NCBI GenBank assembly: GCA_003956705.1
Contig: QZCP01000181.1
Span: forward strand, 20,835 to 84,834
Length of the DNA stretch: 64,000 bases
Source: Brevipalpus yothersi
Lineage: Eukaryota > Arthropoda > Arachnida > Trombidiformes > Tenuipalpidae
Direction of reading: 5' to 3'
The translations under genes were made by a program, and so were the position numbers. Positions 53,813-64,000 of this stretch are shown here, one piece after another. Numbering within the stretch: position 1 is the first letter of the stretch; each line of letters opens with the position of its first letter. The notes beneath the pieces are model-generated. The model made no database searches. It worked only from the letters and a program-made list of their open reading frames with translations, and was not told the origin of the DNA.

Positions 53813-56509
53813 TGAGATGATGAAAATTGTACAAGTGATTTTACGATTATTGTGCAACTTTTTTCGACAAAAAAAAATCTGTTCCATGATAATATTATCG
53901 TTTAGACATTTCTTCAGTTTAATTTTTTTTCTCTCCTCATTCTCACATATCTACACTCTATTTAAGAACACATCACTTAACATGTCCTCGATTTCTCTCT
54001 GAATCAGTTTGTTATTGTTATTGTCATCTCTTGTTACCAGAATGGAAGTATCATCATAATATCACTGAAAAGTGTACGTCAATCACACCTAAATGACTTG
54101 TGAAAAAATCCTTGTCATTCATGATCCAAACAGGTGACAAAAAAACTTCTGATTGAGCTCAATAAAATCTTGAAATCCAATATTTGTGAATTTTCCCAGG
54201 CAAATTTATTGATCTGGTTGCCTGAACTTGTTCGCTTTGTGTTCAATGGTGTTATTCTGGAAGAAAATTGAGATAAGTGTCATTAGAATTCACTTCGCAA
54301 AAAAAACTGTCTATATGTGGTATTTTTTGTTGGCTGAAACATACTGAAGCGACATTATTTCTTGAGATATTGGTTCCATTTTATAAACAGCATTCTTGAT
54401 TCTTGGGAAGATGTTGAGAATATTCCTACTAAAACTTGGGATTGATTGAGAGATTCAACAACTATCGTGCTTTCCAGAATTTTCTATAAACTGGTGATTC
54501 TTAGTTCTATGAATTACTACACAAACCTCTGATTTGGAGCCATTTTCCCATTGATCAACCATGTTTTCTCGAATCAGCCGAAATTATCAGGAAAAAATTG
54601 AGCAGAATAGCAAAAATATCGGGCATGTCTCACCAGAATATTAAGAGAGTAGAACATATCAAATTCAAAGTAAACACGAACTGACTTCCATGATGAACTT
54701 TTCAAATACATCCAGAATTATTGTGGCCTATGTTACTGAGTATAGTTTCCTCTGATACATCTTGACTCACTGGGGCATAGTCATAGAATTTTAGCCATCA
54801 AACAATCCTCTTCAGACCACCCGACACGTAATCATACCTGTAAGTCTATTTTTTTCTGTCATTTTACGAAGTGAGGATCGTTCTGCAAGGATGGCAAGAA
54901 AGGAAAGAGAGGAAAGAATATTTTCATGATGATAGTAATAGAGAAAGAGAGACACGCTTTTGGAAAGAAAAATTTGAGCAACTTCTATCGCTATTATTTT
55001 GCTTGAATTATTTCATAATATCATTCTCATATCATGGAATGAGACGTTAAGTTGTAGTTATGAGAGAGATGTAATTTAGAAAGGCTCAAATTAAAGTCCT
55101 ATCCTGCACCGTTTCATTTGGTCAAAATTTTCCTGAAGACAGGGTATATGTAAATACTTGGACTCTGGAAATTAAAAACTCTTCTCCAAACTGATATGAT
55201 GAAAGCTTCCAAGATTCTCATTATCGTTGAATCCATCACGAAGAACGAGATTGAGGGAAATGATATTATTACCACTTGAAACGAGTGTTTTTTATCTTCC
55301 CATTTATTTTTCATCTCTTGTATCCACAATTTTCAAGCCTATTAGCAAGTATTCCAAGTCTGTGGCACTGAAATACCTTTTTTCTGATGCATTTTTTCAG
55401 CCAACCAGCCGAGATTCAGTTTTCGATTGCTTTTTTTCTCATCTTATTATTCTCCTTCTCATGACTATACAACATGCTAATCTTGTGGAATAGAAAACCA
55501 GACCGAAACAGGATTGATTCGTATATGTGTATATATAACTTTCTTCTCCTTATAAACTTTCACCACCATCACCATAATCATTCATGAGATTTTCATCCAG
55601 AAAGGGGTTTCGAAATGGGAGAGATAGATGAATAAAAAAGGCGAATTTATGAGCGTGTAATGACGATCATAAAAATAAAATTGTACCACAATTTTTCAAT
55701 GACACTGATGATTGTAAATGGAAGAAGGCTCATCCTAGACATTGACTTGAGATATGAATTCGTTTGGAAAGTTTTTCACTCGATTTTCATCCAGTAATTT
55801 TGTATTTGAGTATTTGAGATCAGAAAAATAGTTTTTCATCGACAAGTTTTGCTTACGAGCATCCAGAACTTTTCATCATCACTAGTTTGAAGATCCATAG
55901 TAAAAGTCAATCAGACAATAGAGGCGAGATCTTTTCCGAGTTGAGTATTTTAGAATGAATTGAAATATGAGAGCAATAACTTGACTAAGAAATTCCTCTC
56001 CAGTTACTAGTAGCTAAGCTGGTAATATTCCAAGTAATTAACGGCTGTTGGATTGTGGAATTCTCAATTAGAATTCTGAACACATGGAAAAATAAATACG
56101 GTAAGCTGGTCATTGAACATTTTTCCATCTCAAAGAGTTTAGAGTATGGTCTGTGAAATGATGATGGCGATGATTTGATGGTTAGAATATCTCTCCATTT
56201 TCTTTCCTTATAATTAATTTACTTCTTATTCTTCTATTTTTCTGTACATCCTTACTCAACCATTGGATGCTTCCACTTTGATAGCAATTTGTTTACCTCA
56301 TTCGCCTCTTCTCTCTACTCTTAGGAAAGGCTGTTTATTCAAGTAAATCGAACTTTGATTACTTCTAAAAAAATTATCGGAGAGAGCCCAATTCAAGGAC
56401 CAGTAGCAATCAGAGGGGCTGCCATACAATAAGCTCGCTCATTTTAGCTTTCTCCTTTCACACACACAAAAACCTCATTTTCTTTCACTCTCTCTTTCTT
56501 TTTTCCTTT

Positions 56510-56513
<4 letters not shown>

Positions 56514-56569
<56 letters not shown>
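56514..56569. repeat. (CT)n microsatellite
   Basis: Uninterrupted TC repeat of about 56 bases. Confidence 0.97.
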
Positions 56570-56572
<3 letters not shown>

Positions 56573-57952
56573 TTTCTATCTCTTCTCCACCCACTCTCTT
56601 TGGAACATCGAAAATGTCGATCACGCACCATGAACACCATGAGGAGAAAATCGGTGAGAGAGGAGAGTAGAGAAGAAAATATACCTGTACATCTGAATCA
56701 TGAGGGTGTAAAAATTTTCTTTCTCAACTCTCAAGTTTGATAAAATATACTGTGTCTATGACTATGGTTCCATTGGTTTTATCGTTCCAGCAGAACGAAT
56801 TTTCTCTCTCTCTCTCTCGCACTCTTTCTTTAAATTAAGCAATTTCTTCTCTCTCTCTCTCTCTCTTTCCACATCACTGGTTAGTCGCCTCACAATCCAT
56901 AGAAATGATTCTGATGATCACGATTGAGGATAAAAAAGGAACACAACATTGTCCGAAATTGGAGAGAGAGAGAGTCAAATCAGTATGACGATTGAATGCA
57001 TGAGAATTTGAATACGACATGGTTATGAAATGTGATGTATATGATGTTCGTAATGATATTTGAATATAAGCGTATGTGGGAAAGTAGTGTTGAGTTGAAG
57101 TGAGATAGGATGATGAATGAAGAAGGTAATGAAAGCATATCAAACTTTCTAGAATCATCATAGCATTTAAATTTTTCCAATAAACCAATGGAGAAAGAAA
57201 AGTTCTTACTTTGATTTGACAATACTCAAGGATTGAGTGATAACATTTATTCAATGAATCATTGGAATGTTTCAGTTAGCCAATTTTACCAATTTTACAT
57301 AGAGTTATAGGCAACAAATATCAGAACCATAGGAACAGATTAACTCATGTTCAATTGAAACTGAACTTGAAAAGTTTCACATTCGATCTGGAAGGTTCAA
57401 AATTCAAATCGGATGAAACTTATGATGAACTGGAGCAAATTGTTGGGTTCAAAAGTAGTATAAGTTCAAAGTTCCTTTCAAGTTGAAGAACTACGCTATG
57501 CTGTATTCCAGTCACCAATTTTATGTCAAAGAGAAAAGAATCGTAAATAGCCTCTATTCTGATATGAATAGCAGAATACTTTGCATGATATATTGTCCCA
57601 AAGATAGAGTCTTATTGAATTAGCAATATGTTAAGATTAAGAAGACTCAATTCAAAGAATGGCTTGGCATCACAACTATATACTGTATTGATTTCATTCT
57701 TATTGTTCAGTTGGAAGAAAGAAAGAAGAACTGGAATCGGGTTATTTGTAACAGAGCGATGATCACCATGAGATGCATGAAGATGGGCAAAAAATAATGA
57801 AGAAAAGCAATCAACACACTGAACATCACTCTCATTTGAATAGCAAATTAGGTGCGAGAGAGAGAGGGGGTTGAAGAAGAAAGATTAAGATATTAGTTGG
57901 AAAAGAGGAATTTGAACTTGTTGAGGGGAAGAGAGATGGAACAATTGGAAGT

Positions 57953-57960
<8 letters not shown>

Positions 57961-58022
<62 letters not shown>
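57961..58022. repeat. (CT)n microsatellite
   Basis: Uninterrupted CT repeat of about 61 bases. Only 100 bases from the GA tract at 58121, so the two form an inverted repeat. Confidence 0.97.
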
Positions 58023-58024
<2 letters not shown>

Positions 58025-58118
58025 TCCAAACAATCAACAATAATCGACGATACAGGTAGAGTGGAGAGAAGTGTTGAGAAGAAAAAATATGAATCTAGCA
58101 TGGTAAGGAAATGTTCGA

Positions 58119-58120
<2 letters not shown>

Positions 58121-58161
<41 letters not shown>
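58121..58161. repeat. (GA)n microsatellite
   Basis: AG repeat of about 40 bases, complementary to the neighbouring CT tract at 57961. Confidence 0.97.
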
Positions 58162-58165
<4 letters not shown>

Positions 58166-59842
58166 CATGAAGAGAGAGGCGACTTTCAATCTCACATGAA
58201 GCAGAAATGGATTGCTGGTTCACTTAAATTTAAATCACGCTCAGATTAATCAAATACCTACAAACACGAATATGAGTAAAAAAATTGGATTTATGAACAC
58301 TGATGAACAATAGAGATCGAGTTGAGTCAATGAGTTTGCGGATCCTGGCAAAATAAGAGGGTTCAGAATTCGGTGAGATGGAAATGAAGTGCATCATGAT
58401 GGTAGAGGAAAAAAAGAAGAGAGAGGCAACTTTTTAATCGTGAAAAAATATTTTCCGATGGTCAAGATAAAATGGAGAGAGCAAAATTTTTTCAAAGAAT
58501 GGGATCATGGATAGTACCGCAAAATGGTTTTAGATCACAAGATTTTATCATAATCATGATAAGGTAGGTTAAGGTATAAGTCACTCATTTTGGTACCGTT
58601 TTCGAATCAGTATCATCTCTCTCCCAATCTTATACTCTGTTTCGGGAGACATACGCTCTACGTTACTCGACACTACCACAATTTTTGTCGTCAAATGGTA
58701 AAACAAAAACGTGCTAGTGCCAAACAACGGAGATTGAAGCTGATTGTTTTCATAAAGAATAGTAATAATATTTTGAGGTGAAAAATAGACTTCCACAAAG
58801 TGAAGATGGGCTCAATTGAACGAATGATAATAAAAAACATTGAAACCGGTGAGAAAAGCAATAGAGAAAGAATCAAAGGAAAGAGGGAGAAAGAGAAGAA
58901 GAAACAAAAAGACAAAAAGAAAGAGAAAGAACAAGGAATATGCTTGGAAAACTCAAATTCATGATGATGATAAAGGTATGGCCAACTAAGTTGGTGGTGG
59001 TCACACCGACGCAAGGCCTGGCAGCATGGGAAGAAATGCTTTTTCCAGGTAGGCCATCCAGAAAAAGCACAGACATGTCTCTCTCTCTCTTTTTCTCTCT
59101 TCCTTTGGGTTTTTATTTCTCGAGTTCCCGTGGATAGTCAGCATGAACGGTCTGCTGACCTGTGTGTGATCACAGTGTGGCCTGGTACCAAGTGGCCGAG
59201 GACACCTTGGGACTATAGGAGGTCGCAGACGAACAGACAACCAGATAGACTCTCTCTCTTTTACACACATGATAATGACGATCGGCTGCCGATGGCGATT
59301 TTTAAGCCATTAGAAGAGAGAAAAGTTCTAAGAGGAAGAAAGCTGTTGCATGCGAATGTGTGTGTGTGTGAGTGAAACCACTTTCCGTTTGTCGATGGCA
59401 GCTGGTTGCAGGAAATATGGTGTTTCTTCGTTCGGTTGAATTTAAGCGAATGGAATGCGTTTACTTCTCTTTGGAAATATGGGTCTCTAGTTGATTTCCT
59501 CAGCTCTTGTGTTAGCCTTTGAAATTGGAGAGAAATTATTGTTCTAGGAAAAAATAACTTGGCTTCTTACAAGGGTTACATAGCGAGAGAGAGAGAGAGC
59601 GAAAAAAAACGAACGGAAAAAGTTCTCGCTCACAATTCGAGAAGTAAATTACTCACCAGCAAGCCCTAGGAAATGAATATTAGAGAGGGAGAGAGAAAAA
59701 AATAAGACGGTGAGAGATAGAGAAAGTTGCCTGTTGAACTTCAACGATGATGAAGTGAAATAGTAGATGATCATATTGAGTAGAAGAGAATTTACATTAT
59801 TCTCCTCAGTGAACAATCAAAATGATTATCTACCGTGATCTT

Positions 59843-59925
59843 GCCTTGGTCTTTGGCACCCAAGAACCCACGAGTTATATTTATGAAATCGGTGAATTCT
59901 TCCAGTGCCAAGGATGAAGGTTAAG
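59843..59925 (-). ncRNA. mir-263b: microRNA precursor, miR-263b-like
   Basis: On the minus strand the 5' arm (about 59912-59890) reads CTTGGCACTGGAAGAATTC followed by ACCG, matching the miR-263/miR-183 family; the CTTGGCACTGG start is that of arthropod miR-263b. A loop of about 17 bases follows. The 3' arm (about 59872-59850) has CGTGGGTTCTTGGGTGCCAA, which pairs with the 5' arm. Pairing continues about 20 bases below it (CTTAACCTTCATC against GACCAAGGCAAG), as in canonical Drosha substrates. In flies the family limits apoptosis of bristle progenitors; in vertebrates the homologues act in sensory organs. Identified from memory of the mature sequence. Confidence 0.88.
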
Positions 59926-60469
59926 ATTGGAGGGCCTCTATTCCAATTTTTGGAGAGTTAAGAGAAATTTTTCTTTGAACTTATCATGGAGAGAGATGAA
60001 AAAAATATATATATTGCCACTGAAATCAAGTATCGTTATGGTTGTTGAATGGTAGTTAGAGTTGAAATAAGTTGAAAGATAGTTCGGGAAAAATGAGTTG
60101 AATTTTGAACATTTTTCACATCATTTACAATTCGCTTTCTCTTTCCCTCTCTTTCTTCCTCTCTTTCGCTTTTCTAGGATAATGATAATGATGATAGTGA
60201 TTCCTGTCTCTCTATCTCTCTATCTCTATCATTCCACTTCTTTTTTTCCAGAAAGAATTCAAGCATAAATTTACAATTCATGTAACGATAATGGACATGA
60301 GAGAGAAAGCGAAATTAGATGACGAATGAGACTGGATAGAAGAATGTGGCAATAGAGAGGTAGATGAAGATAGAGAGAAAGAGTTGAAAAAAGACAGACA
60401 CCCGAGGACAGGGTAATCATGCTGATGATCACTGGAAAAGCCATGAAGAACCGAAGGGTGGCGAGGATT

Positions 60470-60541
60470 GCTCTTCACAGCACTAGAGAAACCACGGATT
60501 TAATTGATAGTAGCCCGTGAATTCTTCCAGTGCCATAAGGA
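60470..60541 (-). ncRNA. mir-263a: microRNA precursor, miR-263a-like
   Basis: On the minus strand the 5' arm (about 60537-60514) contains ATGGCACTGGAAGAATTCAC followed by GGG, identical to fly miR-263a apart from its first base. The loop is about 16 bases (GCTACTATCAATTAAA). The 3' arm (about 60497-60475) reads CCGTGGTTTCTCTAGTGCTG and pairs along the whole mature sequence with a few internal mismatches. It lies about 600 bases upstream, in transcription order, of mir-263b, so both probably come from one primary transcript. The seed and the central block are shared with the 263b copy. Confidence 0.92.
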
Positions 60542-61027
60542 GAAATCATCAGACGAAATAAAAAGCACCAACAAGAGAAGAGAGAGAGAGAGATAAGTGA
60601 TGATGACCATGAGATGAGTGGGTGTTAAAATATCACAATAAAACTGAAATCAGATCCAAACTAGATGAATTTTGAGGTAGAAAATTGGTGAGAGAAATCA
60701 GAATGAAGAGAATGATCAAAATTTTCACACGCGATGAGAGAAGAAGAGGGAAATATTTTTCACAAATGATTCAAAAGAATAGCTACTAATTAACACCAGA
60801 ATTAGATATGATGAATTAGAATGGTGGACAAAAAATAAGAAGGATAAGATATATTTCCAACAGCATGTTTCTTTCTCTCTCTTTTCCTTTCTCTCTCTCT
60901 TGCACCGGTATATTAGCCGAAGCTTCACTCAACCTCTTGTGATAAGCGCTATTGTGAAGGTAATGAAGGAAATGTGTGGGTTAACCATGGATAAACAGAG
61001 AGAGTAAAAGGGAGAGAGAGTAAAAGG

Positions 61028-61129
<102 letters not shown>

Positions 61130-62805
61130 AAATTATACACCTCTAAAAGGAGAAATGCTTAATCATGGAACAAAATAAAGAGCGGAAAGAGGATGACCAG
61201 CGAGAGTTCAGCTACAAAACATATTCGCTTAACAAGTGGAAACGATGATTACAAGCAAATCAGCTTCCATCTTTTTCTTTCTCTCTCGTCTCAGGTCAAC
61301 ATACACACACAAAAAAACTTTTTTTCCTATGTGTATGTGGAAATTGTCTAAAAAAATTTTCGAGAGAGAGAAAGAGAGAGGTCAACAACAGAGGCCAGTA
61401 AAAGTAGCGAGAAGAGAGGAATGATGTTTAAAAGTTAAGTAAAAAAATCAACTTACCTTTTGGCTTAGCTGAAGTTCGAGATGTTGGGAAAAGAGAAAGA
61501 GAGATGAAGAATAAATCAGAAAGAGAGAGAAAGAGAGAAAGAACAAAAAAGAGAAGAGCGGCTTTCAGGATGTGACAGTATAACGATAGGGAAGAGAGAG
61601 AGGCTATAAGTTGGATTGTGTGTGTGTGTCCAAGTTCCAGAGTATGATGGACAGTATTTCGTTGGTTGTCGAAAATGGTGACAAATCTGGTTACATTGGC
61701 TGACAGTGATCGAACGATGTGATGGAAGCAAAATTAAACATACTTTCATAGGGTAAGTCACCTAATCGAAGGCTACAGAATAAGAATTTTCTTTTTTCTC
61801 CAAAAATTACCAAGTGTGTGTGGATGCTCAACAGCATGTGTGTTAGAGATGAGAACACTCACTCATACATATACACATTCGATGGGATGCTTGGAGAGTG
61901 AAGAGATGAAACATGGGCGAAGAGAGGGAGAGAGAGAGGAAGAAAGGTGAGTGAGTAAGAGAAAGAGAGAGAGAGAGTGAAGAGTAGGAGTCACAATCTT
62001 GATTAGGATTCACGGCAAAGTGGACTCATACACAAGGAATACTTCTGCTTTTAAGTTGATGAAGACCTCGGGCCACAAAACATCGCGAGCGTCATAGCCA
62101 TGCATGCATCAGCTCTCTTTCTCTCTTCCAACAGATCTCACTCATTCTCTTCTCTTCTCAAGCCTCCTCCTCCTCCTCCTTCTTCTCTTCTCTTCTCTTC
62201 TTTTTCTCCTCTTCTTCTTCTTCTTCTTCTTCTTTCTATTCTCTCGCTTGACTTCTTCAAGAGTTGCCTTTTTTTCTCATACAATTGTTGTCTGACCAGG
62301 TAAGTCGTTCGTTGCATGCTTGCATGCTCGCCGCTCTTCTCTTTCTCTTTTCTCTCCTCTCTCTCTTCTCGGTCTTCCATGCGAGATCTCCAGTACGAGG
62401 GAGGAGGGGGAGGGCCTAGTCAGCATCTTATCTCCTCCTTGAGATTCCAGAGAGGGAGTGAAGATGGCGAGCAGACGAAAAGAAGAAGAAGTAAAAGTTG
62501 AAGAATAATAATAAGAAGAACAGGAGAGAGAAAAGCGAAACGAGCCAAGAGAAACAAAAAAAAAGCGAGTAAGTTCCGCGAGAGTGCCACGTATTGCCTG
62601 AGGGCGTATCCATGTGATCAGATGGGTAAAAATTCCACGAGGAGCCCAATATGCATGTTGATGGTGTATTTGGAGTCGGTGTCAGGCGAGAGAGAGAAAT
62701 AAAATATCGTTCTGATGGCCAACCAAATGGAAGGTATTGCCTCTTGGCACGCATTGGAAAAAGATGCGGGATGCTGACTTTCCACTTGCTGTTGAAGAAT
62801 CTTTA

Positions 62806-62809
<4 letters not shown>

Positions 62810-62866
<57 letters not shown>
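62810..62866. repeat. (CT)n microsatellite
   Basis: Uninterrupted CT repeat of about 56 bases. Confidence 0.97.
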
Positions 62867-62869
<3 letters not shown>

Positions 62870-63933
62870 CTTGTGTATGGTGCCAAATGAAGAAAAGAGC
62901 AAATCATACTTATGAACAGTATCCCACCTCCTTTTGTCATCGTTTGCCAATCAAATGGTATCGAAAAAAGGACATGGTTCAATAACATGAGCCAGTAGAT
63001 TTGACTTTTATGTGTTTCATCATGAGTCTGGAAGATCAGCTTTTCATCTTTTTTTGGCGTGATTATCTTGGGAAAAGTAGCGATGCATGTGAAATTGCTC
63101 TTGGTCTCGGATACCCTTGATGAACCATGAGAATAGTTCAGTCGAAATTGGCTGGTGACTATGTGAGCCAATGAGAGCTCACAAAGACCAGAGAAAAACA
63201 TTAGAAAATCGAATCAGAATGAAGATTCGAGCAGTATTCTCTATCGAATTCACAGAGATCATGCTCGAATGAGAAGATGGACAAAAGTGAGGATGCTCTA
63301 AGATGCGGTTACTGAGGCAACCAGGACAAGTTGAGCTATAGGATAAGTGATGGTAACCAATGAGAATTGAGTGTTCAACATCCAAGAATTGATGATAATC
63401 AGCTAAACAATGAGAGAAGAATGAGAAAGGATGAGAGAAAATCGTAATGAAGGGAAAAATTTAAGTAGAGAAGAGGGAAGGATGGCTTCTCCATGGTAAA
63501 GATGGAGAGAGAGAGAGAGAGAGAAGAAAGATGAGAGGAGTGAAATATTGGCTGTGAATCACAATGGTGGCCATTCCGCTCCGGTATTGAGCATCAAAAT
63601 TTGATGTACATTTTGATTGTAGGGTTTTGCTTGGTCGCCATTTCGTGAGGCTTGCAGAGAAATGGAAAAATATCTTTGCTTGAGAGATTCTTGTTACTGG
63701 TTCGGAGGCACACAAGAGAAGAGAGAGAAGCAGTAAAGAGAGTAGCAAAAGTTGCACTTGGCATAAAGAGAGAGAGAGAGAGAGAAAGAAAGATGGGCAA
63801 GAGGAACACATGATGAAGAAGAAGAAAGCGAGTTACCTGAACAACTTTCAATGGATAGAGTTGCCGATATAGTCAAGTGATTCTTTTCAACAATTCAAAG
63901 GGCGAACATAATCGAAGGAAATGATTCAAATGA

Positions 63934-63938
<5 letters not shown>

Positions 63939-64000
<62 letters not shown>
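63939..64000. repeat. (GA)n microsatellite running off the window end
   Basis: AG repeat of at least 61 bases, still continuing at the last base, so its full length is unknown. Confidence 0.97.

Larger units (their letters stand above)
53813..59842. other. Six-kilobase region without recognised protein genes
   Basis: Only short frames, many inside GA/CT repeats. A relatively GC-rich patch at about 58980-59230 has no consistent frame and may be non-coding exon sequence. The region could include downstream parts of the miR-263 primary transcript (minus strand). Confidence 0.45.

Overview
The window is nuclear DNA of a small-genome arthropod, most likely an acariform mite. This is an inference. 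It rests on AT-rich sequence, many introns of about 55-140 bp with GTAAGT/AG borders, dense (GA)n/(CT)n microsatellites, an arthropod-type ABCH transporter, a CYP3-clan P450, and miR-263 genes. There is no sign of prokaryotic organisation, CRISPR or an operon. Gene models were built by hand from reading frames, splice sites and phase; exon lists are in the evidence fields.

Layout. 1-1286: 3' end of a class II PI3-kinase that stops after the kinase domain. 2335-5312: 815-aa secreted Gln/Ser/Asn-rich protein. 7668-10344: ABCH half-transporter, convergent with a complete P450 (10769-12475, minus). Upstream of the P450 lie a foldback inverted repeat (about 12948-13240) and a decayed P450 copy (about 13290-13710). 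14625-15784: short-chain dehydrogenase, minus. 17292-17774: small acidic secreted protein, minus. 20497-21528 and 23009-24000: tandem pair of secreted paralogues of an unrecognised family. 24781-28797: six-cysteine secreted protein with a 3.3-kb intron, minus. 30885-33716: C2H2 zinc-finger protein. 34871-40853: ADAM10/Kuzbanian, minus, divergent from a LAPTM4-like lysosomal membrane protein (41659-42917). 47962-50886: long-chain acyl-CoA synthetase, minus. 53351-53812: short secreted Gly-rich peptide.

The last 10 kb has no convincing protein-coding gene but carries two clustered microRNA genes on the minus strand, mir-263a (about 60470-60541) and mir-263b (about 59843-59925), set among long GA/CT tracts.

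Functionally the window mixes conserved cell-biology genes (PI3K-C2, ADAM10, LAPTM4, ACSL), lipid and xenobiotic genes (ABCH, P450, SDR), and lineage-specific secreted proteins. The five secreted loci between 2.3 and 29 kb, plus the one at 53 kb, are the least known part. No shared pathway is evident beyond normal eukaryotic gene neighbourhood.
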